Shown: positions 33,990 to 46,109 of the stretch, one piece after another
Layout: every line of letters starts with the position of its first letter
Numbering within the stretch: the first letter of the stretch is position 1
Assembly (NCBI RefSeq): GCF_029407905.1
Contig: NC_073642.1
Location: forward strand, 3,100,001 to 3,164,000
Reading direction: 5' to 3'
Source of the DNA: Bubalus kerabau
Taxonomy: Eukaryota; Chordata; Mammalia; Artiodactyla; Bovidae
Length of the DNA: 64,000 nucleotides
Notes under the pieces: model-generated
What the model saw: only the letters and a program-made list of their open reading frames with translations
Databases searched by the model: none
What the model was told of the DNA's origin: nothing
Made by a program: the position numbers and the translations under genes

Positions 33990-35544
33990 CAGTTGGTCTG
34001 CATGACATACTCTTACCACGTAGAAATGATTCATCATTGCAGTGTTTTATCTCTACTTCAGCGAGGCCTTGAAGACTAGTGGGGAATAAATCTTTCAGGT
34101 GAAAAGAAGCTTGAGTGGTTCACTGAGTTGTTCCTCTACTTAGATTGCTGATCACAGTGGCTAAGGTACAGCTAGATGACTGGAGACTTACAAGGAACAA
34201 CATGGATACATCAGTAACAAGATGGTTTGGTATCAGGGTAGAACTCTCACAATGTGCCTACATTGCAAGTATATCAGGGTCCCAGGTCAACGCCTCCAGA
34301 GACTTCTGATGCAGTATGTCAGTCAGTGTCCAGTCAAGGGAGAATCCGTTTAATAATTGGAACACAGAAAGTTTAGTGTAAAGAACAATTAACTATATAG
34401 AGGACTGATGTAATGAGAGATTGGCTAATTGGAGGTAAAAAGAAGACTATAGGATACAGGGATAGTGGATACAGAGAAGATCTCCTTAACCTGGGCTGAG
34501 GAAGAGTCTGGGGGCTAAGATGCAGACCTTGTCAGAGATGGCATGGCCATGGTTCCCTAGAGAGCAGAGAAGCTGCTATGATGCTGTGACAATGGAAACT
34601 TCTGCTCTTCAGGAAAGGTGTCTCAGTAGAGGCACAGCCTAATGGAGAGTGATGCTGATGTTAGTTGCTAGGCTGCCAACCACAAAGGACTGGAGAGACT
34701 GAAGAGTGGAGAAGCTGCCCGCAGGGCAGAAGCTGGCCAAGTCAGCACATGAGGCCCCTGTCCTTCCAAAACATCTCTTCAGTACCCTTTCCTTTACTGA
34801 CAAAGCTTACCATGCACCAGAAGGCAAAAAAAAAAAAAAAAAAAAACTTTCTTAATTAAAAAAATAAGTAAAAGGAAGAGAAAGAAAGAAAATCGAAAGG
34901 GTCCAGATCCATTTTCATAGAGCATGCAAAAAAGAGTAAATTTGGAGCTGAGAGGTAGTAAACTGATAGCTAGCACAGGAGAAGCTGTCAACAACCTGGT
35001 GAGCACAGCAACCCATTCTGCAGAAGTCAGTCTTCCTTTTTCCTCAGCCGCCCCAGTGCTTCCTCAGTGGACTCATGGACAATTAGCCAGCATGGCAAGG
35101 GTGGCGGGTATGGACCCAACAACATGAAATTATCCTCACCAGAGCTCTCTGCTGTAATTAGTAACGAGTGCCTAACCTGTCAACAGCAAAGAACAACTGA
35201 ACAACTTTGAGCCCTGCAAAAAGGCAAAAGTTACCCCATGGCAATACGATATATTTGTCCTTTTCCATCATGGAGAGGAAAATGAATACTGGATTAAACA
35301 CCTACTTTTGAAAGGAATTCGGAAATGCTTTATCCGAGGTTCAGTTTGAAAAATCACAGAAAAATGTCTTTGATTATCCTAATTCAGGTCACAAATCCAT
35401 ATCCTGGTTTAACCCTTGGGGACTGTAAAGTACCATGATTGGCTTACATCATGTCTTGTGTCTGAGATGAAAAGAATAGGATCCTTATGAAAATGAAAGC
35501 TGGCATTCAAACCACATGGATAGAATCACAGAAGATGTGTCTGT
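33990..35544. other. Unique sequence
   Basis: 1.5 kb without a recognised gene or repeat, apart from a homopolymer (A)n at 34827-34846 with T- and A-rich flanks. A weak plus-strand frame at 34924-35127 matches nothing. Confidence 0.45.
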
Positions 35545-35629
35545 TTTCTCCGACTGCCATAACGAAGTACTGCAGAATGGCTGGCTTAAACAATAGAAAT
35601 TTATTGTCTCATAGTTCTGGAGCCATGCC

Positions 35630-36181
35630 ATGAAATTAAAAGACACTTACTCCTTGGAAGGAAAGTTATGACCAACCTAGACAGCATATTAAAAAGCAGA
35701 GACATTACTTTGCCAACAAAGGTCTGTCTAGTCAAGGCTATGGTTTTTCCAGTGGTCATGTATGGATGTGAGAGTTGGATTATAAAGAAAGCTGAGCACA
35801 GAAGAAATGATGCTTTTGAACTGTGGTGTTGGAGAAGATGCTTGAGAGTCCCTTGGACTGCAAGGAGATCCAACCAGTCCATCGTAAAGGAGATCAGTCT
35901 TGGGTGTTCATTGGAAGGACTGATATTGAAGCTGAAACTCCATTACTTTGGCCACCTGATGCAAAGAGTTGACTCATTGGAGAAGACCCTGATGCTGGGA
36001 AAGACTGAAGGCAGGAGGAGAAGGGGATGACAGAGGATGAGATGGCTAGATGGCATCACTGACTCAATGGACATGGGTTTGGGTGGACTCCGGGAGTTGG
36101 TGATGGACAGGGAGGCCTGGCGTGCTGTGATTCACGGAGTTGCAAAGAGTCAGACATGACTGAGCTACTGAACTGAACTGA
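35630..36181 (+). mobile_element. BovB LINE 3' end
   Basis: The last 550 bases of BovB. The C-terminal RT region is open at 35668-36030 (TNLDSILKSRDITLPTKVC onward), then frameshifted. It ends (CTGAA)n. Confidence 0.95.
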
Positions 36182-36353
36182 AGACTTGTTTCTGTGCTTT
36201 GCAGATAGTCATTCTCTTACTGTGTTCTCCCAAGGTCTTTCCTCCATGCATGTGTATTCTTAGCATCTCTCTGTTTGTCTGAATTTCCTCTTCTTATGAT
36301 GACAGCAGTCATAATGGAATAGTGCCTCATTTTAACTTAAACACCTCTTTAAA

Positions 36354-36685
36354 AATTTAGAAAGATGGTAACAATAACCCTGTATAAGAGACAGCAAAAG
36401 AGACACAGATATATAGAACAGTCTTTTGGACTCTGTGGGAGAGGGAAAGGGTGGGATGATTTGGGAGAATGGCACTGAAACATGTATAATATCATATATG
36501 AAATGAGTCGCCAGTCCAGGTTCAATGCACGATACTGGATGCTTGGGGCTGGTGCACTGGGATGACCCAGAGGGATGGTACAGGGAAGGAGGAGGGAGGA
36601 GGGTTCAAGATGCGAACATGTGTATACCTGTGGCCGATTCATGTTGGTATATGGCAAAACCAATACAATATTGTAAAGTTAAAAA
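36354..36685 (+). mobile_element. Ruminant L1 3'-UTR
   Basis: L1 tail from AGAAAGATGGTAACAATAAC to AATACAATATTGTAAAG plus (A)n. Very like 32716-33200 but more truncated. Confidence 0.93.
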
Positions 36686-36697
36686 AAAAGGCTCTAT

Positions 36698-36926
36698 CAT
36701 ACGCATATGTGATCAGTTGTATATGAAGGCATATACAACTGACTCTTTGCAACCATTTGAACTGTAGCCTGTTCGGCTCCTCTGTCCATGGGATTTTCCA
36801 GGCAAGAATATTGGAGTGAATTGCCATTTCCTCCTCCAAGGGATCTCCCTGACCCAGGGATCAAATCTGTGTCTCCTGCATTACAGGTGGATTCTTTGCC
36901 ACTGAGGCAGCAGGGAAGCCCTAATT
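36698..36926 (-). mobile_element. Bov-tA SINE
   Basis: Reverse Bov-tA with a 12-bp duplication AAAAGGCTCTAT (36686-36697 and 36927-36938). The left duplication includes the end of the L1 poly(A), so it landed in the L1 tail after that L1 had inserted. Confidence 0.95.
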
Positions 36927-37186
36927 AAAAGGCTCTATTACTTAAGTAAATTTACATTTTGAGGTTCTAGGTGTTAGAGCTTCAACATATGAATGGTGGG
37001 GGTGGAGTGGGATGCAATTCAGCCCTTCAGCCCATAACAGAAAAAGAATGATTTCCCAAAGAGGGAATATTGTTATAAATTATTTGTAACCACTTGAACA
37101 ATTATCTTGAACCAAGGTGGTAAGGGCACAACTTAGAAGCAAGGACAAGCAGAAGCTGAAATTCAAATGCCACTGGAGCCTGTCTC

Positions 37187-37480
37187 TTACCTACTTCTCT
37201 TGGTAGGCTGACTCCAACATTTTCTTTTTTTTTTTTTCTTTTTTGCATTAACTCTTTCTTTTATGAGTGGTTTTTCTGGATTAGATAATACAATTTGATA
37301 GCATCTTAGAGCAGAACTTTTTTCAAATTCGAAGTCAATTCTATCAAAGTCAGCTGCTACTGTCTTATACATGGCTTCTCAGGTTGCACCATCTTTGGTG
37401 TCATTTCAATAATCTTCAGAGCATCTTCTTCATGAGTAGATTTAATCTCAATAGATAGTCAGTGGGGATTTGCTGTTGAC
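37187..37480 (-). pseudogene. Possible Tigger/pogo-type transposase C-terminal remnant
   Basis: Minus-strand translation gives DALKIIEMTPKM, then, after a frame change, FDRIDFEFEKSSAL. This resembles the tail region of Tigger (pogo-superfamily) transposase, where FERID...FERSS-like segments occur. A poly(T) at 37224-37243 on the plus strand could be a reversed poly(A), so a retroposed transcript is the alternative. Similarity judged by eye only. Confidence 0.3.
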
Positions 37481-38073
37481 TCAGGGAACATTTTCTATTA
37501 TTACTTACTTCATGTAGGTGTTACAGTTGAAAGGTAGGCAACTTTACTTTTATTTTTAATCTCTCTCCTTGCATTTTAATTTATTTATTTTATCTAATTT
37601 ATTTTAATTGGAGGTGAATTACTTTACAATATTGTAGTGGTTTTTGCCATACATTGACATGAATCAGCCATCGGTGTACATGTATCCCCCATCCTGAACC
37701 CCCCTCCCACCTCTCTCCCCATCCCATCCTTGGGTCATCCCAGTGCACTGGCTCTGAGTGCCCTGTTTCACTTACTGAACTTGGACTGGTGATCTATTTC
37801 ACATGTGATAATATACATGTTTCCATGATATTCTCTTAAATCATCCCACCCTTGTCTTCTTCCACAGAGTCCAAAAGTCTGTTCTTTACATCTGTGTCTC
37901 CTTTGCTGTCTCACATATAGGGTCATCGTTACCATCTTTCTAAATTCCATATATATGTGTTAATATACTGTATCGGTGTTTTTCTTTCTGACTTACTTCA
38001 CCCTGTATAATAAGTTCCAGTTTCATCCACCTCATTAGAACTGATTCAAATGTGTTCTTTTTAATAGCTGAGT

Positions 38074-38676
38074 CATGGTATTAAAAGATGCTTACTCTTT
38101 GGAAGGAAAGTTATGACCAACCTAGATAGCATATTCAAAAGCAGAGACATTACTTTGCCAACAAAGGTCCATCTAGTCAAGGCTACGGTTTTTCCAGTAG
38201 TCATGTATGGATATGAGAGTTGGACTGTGAAGAAGGCTGAGCACCGAAGAATTAATTGATGCTTTTGAACTGTGGTGTTGGAGTACTCTTGAGAGTCCCT
38301 TGGACTGCAAGGAGATCCAACCAGTCCATTCTGAAGGTGATCAGCCCTTCAGTGTTCTGTTCAAAGATCAGTGTTCTTTTCAAAGATCAGTGTTCTTTGG
38401 AAGGACTGATGCTAAAGCTGAAACTCCAGAACTTTGGGCACCTCATGCAAAGAGTTGACTCATTGGAAAATACTTCGATGCTGGGAGGGATTGGGGGGCA
38501 GGAGGAGAAGGGGACGACAGAGGATGAGATGGCTGGATGTCATCACTGACTTGATGGACATGAGTTTGAGTGAACTCTGGGAATTGGTGATGGACAGGGA
38601 GGCCTGGCGTGCTGCAATTCACGGGGTCGCAAAGAGTCGGACATGACTGAACGACTGAACTGACTGACTGACTGAA
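38074..38676 (+). mobile_element. BovB LINE 3' end inside L1
   Basis: The last 600 bases of BovB from TTAAAAGATGCTTACTC to ACTGACTGACTGACTGAAT. It separates L1 GCTGAGT from CCGCTGTGTATGTGTACCAC. The coding part is frameshifted near 38250 and carries an internal triplication (next entry). Confidence 0.95.
38348..38400. repeat. Internal triplication in BovB
   Basis: CAGTGTTCT occurs three times with TTCAAAGAT between copies, whereas other BovB copies in this window have one. Local slippage in this copy. Confidence 0.85.
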
Positions 38677-39958
38677 TCTTCCGCTGTGTATGTGTACCAC
38701 AGCTTTCTTATCCATTCACCTGCTGATGGACATCTAGGTTGCTTCCATGTCCTGACTATTGTAAACAGTGCTGAGATGAATACTGGGGTACATGTGTCTC
38801 TTTCAATTCTGATTTCCTCAGTGTGTATGCCCAGCAGTGGGATTGCTGGGTCGTATGGTAGTTCTATTTCCAGGTTTTAAGGAATCTCACACTGTTCTCC
38901 ATAGTGGCTATACTAATTTGCTCTCCCACAAACAGTGTAAGAGAGTTCCCTTTTCTCCACACCCTCTCCAGCATTTATTATTTGTAGACTTTTTGATAGT
39001 AGCCATTCTGACTTGGGTGAGATGGTACCTCATATGGTTTTGATTTGCATATGTCTGATAATGAGTGATGTTGAACATCTTTTCATGTGTTTGTTAACCA
39101 TCTGTATGTCTTCTTTAGAGAAATGTCTGTTTAGTTCTTTGGCCCATTTTTTGATTGGGTCATTTATTTTTCTGGTATTGAGCTCCATGAGCTGCTTGTA
39201 TATTTTTGAGATTAATTTTTTGTCCGTTGCTTGTTTTCTATTATTTTCTCCCATTCTGAAGACTATCTTTTCACCTTGCTTATCGTTTCCTTTATTGTGC
39301 AAAAGGTTTTAAGTTTAATTAGGTCCCATTTGTTTATTTTTGCTTTTATTTCCATTACTCTGGAAGGTGGATAATAGAGGATTCTCTGTGATCTATGTCA
39401 GAGACAGTTTTGCCTATGTTTTCCTCTAGGAGTTTTATAGTTTCTGGTCTTACATTTAGATCTTCAATCCATTTTGAGTTTATTTTTGTGTATAGTGCTA
39501 GAAAATGTTTTTGTTTAATTTTTTTACACGTGGTTGACCAGTTTTCCCAGTACCACTTGTTGAAGAGGTTTTCTTTTCTCCATTGTATACTTTGTTAAAG
39601 ATAAGGTGTCCATAGGTGTGTGGATTTATCTCCAGGCTTTCTACTTTGTTCCATTGATCTATATTTCTATCTTTGTGCCAATACCATACTATCTTGATGA
39701 CTGTAGCTTTGTAGCATAGTCTGAAGTCAGGGAAGTTGATTTCTCCGGCTCCACTCTTCTTTCTCAAGCTTGCTTTGGCTATTTGAGGTGTTTTGTATTT
39801 CCATACAGAGTGTGAAATTATCAGTTCTAGTTCTCTGAAAAATACCGTTGGTAACTTGATAGGGATTGCATTGAATCTATGGATTGCTTTGGGTAGTATA
39901 CTCATTTCCACTATATTGATTCTTCCGATTCATAAACATGGTATATTTCTCTATCTAT

Positions 39959-40510
39959 TTATGTCAACTTTGATTTTTTTATCAGTGTTTTATAGTTTTC
40001 TATATATAGGTCTTTTGTTTCTCTAGGTAGATTTATTCCTAAATATTTTATTCTTTTTGTTGCAATGGCGAAGGGGATTGTTTCCTTAATTTCTCTTTCT
40101 GTTTTCTCATTGTTAGTGTATAGGAATGCAATGGATTTCTGTGTATTACTTTTATATCCTGCAACTTTACTATATTCATTGATTAGCTCTAGTAATTTTC
40201 TGGTGATGTCTTTAGGGTTTTCTGTGTAGAGGATCATCTCATCTGCAAACAATGAGAGTTTTACTTCTTCTTTTCCAATCTGGATTTCTTTTATTTCTTT
40301 TCCTTCTCTTATTGCTGTGGCTAAAACTTCCAAAACTATGCTGAATAGTAGTGGTGAGAGTGGGCACCCTTGTCTTGTTCCTGACTTTAGGGGAAACACT
40401 TTCAATTTTTCACTATTGAGGATAATGTTTGCTGTGGGTTTATCATATATGGCTTTTATTATGTTGAGGTATGTTCCTTCTGTTCCTGCCTTCTGGAGGC
40501 TTTTTATCAT
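39959..40510 (-). pseudogene. L1 RT palm fragment with altered active site
   Basis: A 183-codon frame covering the RT palm (SGTRQGCPLSPLLF onward). The catalytic FADD reads FADE here (LFADEMILY), i.e. the second aspartate became glutamate. The frame is cut off downstream by a frameshift at about 39960. Confidence 0.9.
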
Positions 40511-40900
40511 AAATGGATGTTGAATTTTGCTTTCTCTTCATCTATTGATAGAATCATAGGGTTTTTATCTTTCAATTTGTTAATGTGGTGTATCACATTG
40601 TGAATTTGTGAATTTGTGAATATAGAAGAATCGTTGCATCCCTGTGATAAAGCCCACTTGGTCATGATGTATGATCTCTTTAATATGTTGTTGGATTCTG
40701 TTTGCTAGAATTTTGTTGAGGATTTTTGCATCTATGTTCATCAGTGATATTGGCCTGTAGCTTTCTTTTTTTGAGGCATCTTTGTCTGGTTTTGGTATTA
40801 GGGTGATAGTGGCCTCATAGAATGAGTTTGGAAGTTTACCTTCCTCTGCAATTTTCTGGAAGAGATTGAGCAGGATAGGTGTTAGATGTACAGTTGTTTC

Positions 40901-41689
40901 TTTCCTTGTACCTGGGTGAAATTTATGGAAGATTCAATGACTTCTTTGGGTTCTTCTTAGATAGGAAGATATTCTTTTATCACTCTAGTTCCTCCAAAGC
41001 CTCAGTGTAAAGCTTAAAATGTCTGATTCAAGGTAGCAATCAGAAATGGCAAACTTTATCATTGTGGCATAATCTCCTCTTCTTCCTCCAGCTTAGGTTT
41101 ATTGTAGTGTAACCAACTGTATTGGGAAAGGGTGTGTGGTTTCCATCTTCTGTCTTCATTGCCTTGAATTTCTACTGATCCTCCTTCTACTGTTCCTTGT
41201 TCCCTCTCTCAAATATCAGTTTTTACTTCACTCAAAAAAGATGAACAGGGAATTCTTACTTGACTAGTTATGAGATGACATGAGTGCTTCCTGAGAGATG
41301 TGGATTTTTAAAAAGAGATATCTCAGGGGTGTTTTACTGGGTTGCCTTGAGTCAACAGCCATATCACTGAGGGTCTTGCCCCTGTTGTTCCCTTGATATA
41401 GGCAAATACATATTTTGTGCTTTATTTTTTTTTTTAGGTTCTAAGATTTTGCTCTGCTTTTGAGTTCCTATATATTGGTGGCTCTCTTGGGCAGGATCTA
41501 AGGTAGCACCACCCCTGCTCTTTCTCAGGTGTGACTTGTCTCTAATCCCTGGTAAATGTTTATTCATTCCCTTCCCTGAGAAATATTGGTCTGAAGGTCA
41601 TCCAATCCAGTCACTTTTTTTTTTTTTTGCCACACAGAGTGGCTAGCCAACTAGTTTCCCTTTAAAGCTTTTTATGTATGAACTGGCAT
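40901..41689. other. Unique or unassigned sequence
   Basis: No gene was recognised. T-tracts at 41424-41439 and 41618-41630. Confidence 0.35.
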
Positions 41690-42140
41690 ATTAGCTTCTT
41701 AGGGTCACTATGATAAAGTACCATAAGCTTTGTGGCTTAGAATAAAAGAAATATTTTCTCACAGTTCTGAAGGTTAGAAGTCTAAAATCAAGATGTTTAC
41801 TGGGCTATACTCTTTCTGAAGCCTCTAAAGGAAGACAGCTCCTTGAGTTTTTGGGCTTCTGTTGGCCCCAGGTGATCCTTGGCTGGTGACAGCATAATTC
41901 AGTCTCTGCCTCTGTCTTCACATGACCTCTTCCTTTGTGTCTCTGTCTTCAGTTGGTCTTCTTATAAGGACAATGTTCATACTGGATCAAAGGACTAATC
42001 TACTCCAGTATCATGTCATCTTAACAATGACATCTGAAATGATCCTGTTTTCAAATAAAGTCACACACCAAGGTATTTGGCTTAGGACTTCAACATTTCT
42101 TTTGGCGGGAACATAACAGTGCATTGCAATCAGCTACCAG
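41690..42140 (+). repeat. Ancient mammalian repeat (same family as 35545-37045)
   Basis: Ordered landmarks: CACTATGATAAAGTACCATA, TTCTCACAGTTCTGAAGGTT, TCTTCACATGACCTCTTCC, CTTCTTATAAGGACA, then TTAGGACTTCAACATTTC. Essentially full length. Confidence 0.65.
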
Positions 42141-42655
42141 GTCACTCTGTGAGACTCTGAGGAGACACATTAAGCTTGTCTCTTGACTTATGGTGAAGTG
42201 GGAAGCAACACTTTGCAGCCCACCAGAAGCTGTCTCCCCCTAGCTTCCCCTGATAATCTCCAACCCCTTTTCATTGTCTCCCCAAATTTTTTCCAGTGGA
42301 CGAGTGTATTCTTGAAGGCATCAGAGAGTTGAGAAGTATCTGGGAAAAACAGAAATCTAGAGAGGTAAAATTAGCATTTGGAACCCTTATCAGGGAGCCT
42401 TTTATACCAGAAGAAGTGACTGAAAATAAGCATCATTTATTTTAAAGACTTGTGAGCCAGACAAATGTTAGAAGCTGGGGCCTATCATGGATGAAGTCAC
42501 CATGCTTTGAGATGAGACCTTGAAGGTGGAACTTTACATATACAGGCAAAAATAAGTAAATCAAGACATTTCATAAATTTTAAGCCTGAAATTTAATTGT
42601 GATGACTAGAATCCTTGGGAAGGATTTAAATATAAGGCAAGTGGCAAATCTAATT
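42141..42655. other. Unique sequence
   Basis: No gene or repeat was recognised. Confidence 0.35.
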
Positions 42656-43520
42656 AGATGATGAATTAATAAATAAATAATAAAATCTAGTAGGTTTAAA
42701 AATCTGTATAGAAATAGAATACATCACAACAATATATATAGGTTTGAAGAGGGTTAATGGAGTTAAAGAATTCTACAATTCCTGTGGAGCCCAGAAATAT
42801 GACAGAAACAAAAAAATAAGTTATAAGGCAAGGATGTAGGATTATTTCCATCATGACTACTTATAGGACAGTAGAAAAAAGCTTTAAAATTTAGAGTAAA
42901 ACATGAAATATAAAACTAATTAATATAATACAAGTAAAAGGGAAAACAGAAGCAGAAAAGATAGAAAAATAAAAGATGGACAAACAAAAATAATTTCATT
43001 GGTGAATACATGAATGAAAATAGACCAAATGTTTCAGAGAAGGGAAAAAATGGTCACACTGAGTAAAATGAAACCTAACTATAAGCTATAATCTTGATAA
43101 AGTTACCAAAAAACAACAACAACAACAACAAAGAAAGTAGAAGAAAGTTAAAGGATGGAAAAATCATACACACTAATGAAAAGAGAGCTCATATCACCAT
43201 ATACCAGATAAGATAAATGTTAAGGCAAAATCCTAAATAGAGATAAAGAGGGATACATCATGATGATAAAATTTCAAGTTACCCAGAAGGCAGAGATGGT
43301 TTAAATAGTTCTGTATCTAATGATAGAGCTTCAAAATATATAAAGCAAAAACAAAGGTAAAAAATAAGTGGACAAATCCACAATAAGAGTGAAATATGCT
43401 AATATACTTCTCTTGGTAAGATGAAATAATAAGACCAAAAATTGATAAGCATATAGAAGATTTGAATAACACAATTAGCGAATCCAACCTAATTGATACA
43501 TATATCTGTTTTCCTCACAG
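42656..43520 (+). mobile_element. Old L1 ORF2 (endonuclease region) fragment
   Basis: Decayed plus-strand L1: AAGGATGGAAAAATCATACA at 43151, a TAAGGCAAAATCCTAAATAG segment at 43221, and TGATAGAGCTTCAAAATATA at 43321 follow the order of the endonuclease domain. No open frame. Contains (CAA)n at 43112-43131. Confidence 0.65.
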
Positions 43521-43934
43521 GACAGTTGCTGATTTATGAGGCAAGGTATGAGGCTTGAAACTTGAGCCTGAAAGGCAGAATGGAATCTCCCAATCTCCCA
43601 TGGTCTCATGGTTTTATATTCCATTAGAGAGGCCTTCAATAAACAGATGACTGAATTAAATTTTGAGCCTTATGACATTGGCCAGATTTTGTATGTGCAC
43701 AGGGTAAAATAATAGATAAGTTCAAAACCTACAAAGGGAAAAATTTCTAGGTTTGAGGAGATGGAAAAATTTTATAGTCTCTGAAGAGGCTGGGAGGATA
43801 ATCTATGATCAACATATTTTTTAAAAGTAAGAGATGAAAAGACCAACATTCATGAAAATTGAAGATATTCAACAGAGAATTGAAACTATAGAAGGAATAA
43901 TTTGAAAAGACCTGAAACTAAAATATGTGTATGT

Positions 43935-43949
43935 GAGTGTATGGTGTGT

Positions 43950-43981
<32 letters not shown>

Positions 43982-44004
43982 ATCTGTGTGTGTGTATGTG
44001 TGCT
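43935..44004. repeat. (TG)n microsatellite
   Basis: Long interrupted (TG)n at the 3' border of the reversed Bov-tA. Confidence 0.95.
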
Positions 44005-44200
44005 CAGTTGTGTCACTCTTTGTGACACCAAGGATGGTAGCCCACCAGGTTCTCTGTCCATAGAATTTCCCAGGCAAGAATACTGGAGTGGGTTGCCATT
44101 TCCTACTCCAGGGGATCTTCCCAACCCAGGGATTAAACCCACATCTCTTGTGCCTCCAGCATTGGCAGGCAGATTCTTTACCACTGTGACACATGACACC
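43998..44200 (-). mobile_element. Bov-tA SINE
   Basis: Reverse Bov-tA between a (TG)n and a (TA)n (44201-44227). A head-like end CTTTACCACTGTGACAC is readable at right. Confidence 0.93.
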
Positions 44201-44936
44201 TGTATATATATATATATATATATATATTTGGAAATATATATTCTAGAAATGAAAAATACCATATCTAAAATTAAGAACTCATTGGATGGATTTAAGAGGC
44301 GATCAGACATAGCAGAAGACAGGAACAATACAGTTGAAAATAGGTCAATAAATATATCCAAACTGAAGTGCAGAGAGAAAAAGAAATAAAGAAGAGAGCA
44401 TAAAATAAATATGAAATAAGTAATCAAATAATTTAAATGGTCAACTAATTACTTTATGTTTAATGTGAATCCCAGCCAAAGAGAAAAAAATGAAGCAGAA
44501 TGAACATTTGAAAATAGAAAAGCAATAATTTCTTCAAGTTGTTGAAAGCTATCAACCCACAAATTGAAAAAGATTGGTGAACCTCATGCACAATAAATAA
44601 AAATAAAGATATATGACAACCATAGCACAATAAATGAGAATATTAAATGGATTAAAAATGTTGCAGAGTTTTTACACTGTTCAGAAGGTGGTAAAAATAA
44701 CTCCCTTAAGGTAAACTGAAGTAAATGAGGGATTCATATTGAATCTCTAGGTAACTACTAAAATATTCAAGAATAACAAATAGAGATGAATAATATAATA
44801 ATAAATAAGTTTAATGAAAAAGAAGCCTGCTGAAAAGAAATATGAAACATAGAACAGATAGTATTGATAGAAATAAATAGCAATACTGGAGACTTAGATC
44901 CATTTATTTTATTAGCTGCATCATATATGAATTACT

Positions 44937-45200
44937 GCTGCTGCTGCTAAGTCACTTTAGTCCTGTTTGACTCTGTGCAACCCCATAGACGGCAGCCCAG
45001 CAGGCTCCCCCGTCCCTGGGATTCTCCAGGCAAGAACACTGGAGAGGGTTGCCATTTCCTTCTCCAATGGGTGAAAGTGAAAAGTGAAAGTGAAGTCATG
45101 TCCGACTCTTAGCGACCCCATGGACTGCAGCCTACCAGGCTCCTCCGTCCATGGGATTTTCCAGGCAAGAGTACTGGAGTGGGGTGCAATTGCCTTCTCC
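44937..45200 (-). mobile_element. BovA2 SINE
   Basis: Reverse dimeric unit; 8-bp flanks GAATTACT/GATTTACT (44929-44936 and 45201-45208) differ at one base. Confidence 0.95.
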
Positions 45201-45962
45201 GATTTACTAAACATTCTAATTAAAGACCGAGATTGCCACACTGGATACAAAACCAAGACTTGAGTGTGTGCTATTTATAAGAAAAAACGTTTAAATATAA
45301 GGACACAGTTAAATGGTAAGTAAAAGGATAGAAAAAATTATTTCATATAAACTGTAGCCAAGAGAAAGCTGATAATTTGTATGTAATATCAAATTAATGG
45401 ACCTTAAGACAAAAATTCACACAAAAAAGAAGCAAACAGAAACATTTTATAATAATAAAAGCATCAACTAAACAGGTAGCCATCCTAAAATTTTCTGCAC
45501 TTAATGTTTCACCTATGTGTACCTAATAACTAAAGAATATATAATGCAAAATTTAACATAACTAGGAGAAAAAAACTGATCTAAAATAATATAATAACAG
45601 TTGGAGATTTCAATACTTGTCTCTTAGTAAGTATTACAACAGCAGTCAAAAAATCACCAAGGATATAAAATATTTGAGAAACATAATTAATCAAATTAAT
45701 GCAATTTATCTATGTAAAATACTGTACTTGACAGCTGCGTATCAGTGTTTCTTTTTATGTGCACATGGAACAGTTACCAAGTATACTATGTGGAAGAAAG
45801 AAAGGAAAAAAAAAAAAATCAAATAAATGAAAAAACAAGCTGTGCTCTCTGACAACTTTGAATTTAAGCTGGAAATAAAGAACAGAAAGATAAATAGACA
45901 AATCCTTAATAGTTTAGCAATTAAGCAACTCATGTCTAAATAAATGAGTAAAAGGATACATT

Positions 45963-46045
45963 ATGGTGGTTTAGTCACTAAGTCATGTCCTACTCTTGTG
46001 ACCCCATGGCCTGTAGACTGGAGTGGGTTGCCATTCCTTCTTCAA
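45963..46045 (-). mobile_element. Internally deleted Bov-tA fragment
   Basis: Pieces GTGACCCCATGGCCTGTAGA and CTGGAGTGGGTTGCCATTCC are joined directly, losing the sequence normally between them. Confidence 0.8.
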
Positions 46046-46109
46046 AAGGATACGTTATAGTGAATATTTAAAAAATAGTTTGAAATGAGTGTTAACATGT
46101 AGGTCATAT

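Larger units (their letters stand above)
35545..37045 (+). repeat. Ancient mammalian repeat opened by three later insertions
   Basis: Three pieces belong to one element: 35545-35629 (GCTGGCTTAAACAATAGAAA, ATAGTTCTGGAG), 36182-36353 (a GTGTTCTCCCAAGGTCTTTC segment, CCTCTTCTTATGATGAC, AACTTAAACACCTC) and 36939-37045 (ATTTTGAGGTTCTAGGTG, GAGCTTCAACATATGAATGG, CAGCCCATAACAG). A BovB, an L1 end and a Bov-tA separate them. The same family recurs at 41690-42140. Family name not assigned. Confidence 0.7.
37565..40900 (-). mobile_element. L1 (ruminant/cetartiodactyl), split by BovB
   Basis: The 3' UTR (37565-38073) and, after the BovB insertion, the remaining 3' region and ORF2 up to about 40900 in reverse. 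ORF2 is broken: separate minus-strand frames lie at 39302-39030, 39911-39498 and 40510-39959. A triplicated GTGAATTT unit sits near 40603-40622. Divergence is clearly greater than in the 20529-23016 copy. Confidence 0.92.
43780..45960 (+). mobile_element. Second old L1: ORF1-region through ORF2 endonuclease
   Basis: AAAATTAAGAACTCATTGGATG at 44267 and the following GCAGAAGACAGGAACAATAC region resemble the L1 ORF1 coiled-coil part; 45270-45780 (AGTAAAAGGATAGAAAAAATT, CAGTTGGAGATTTCAATACT, TGTGCACATGGAACAGTTAC) follows the ORF2 endonuclease. It is interrupted by a Bov-tA (43998-44200) and a BovA2 (44937-45200). Confidence 0.65.

Noticed and set aside
41364..41567. Lysine/glutamine-rich minus frame considered as a gag or ORF1 piece
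   Set aside because: No recognisable motif and no ordered similarity in the flanks.
43937..44389. Plus-strand frame rich in V/C repeats
   Set aside because: Translation of a (TG)n microsatellite and a reversed SINE.
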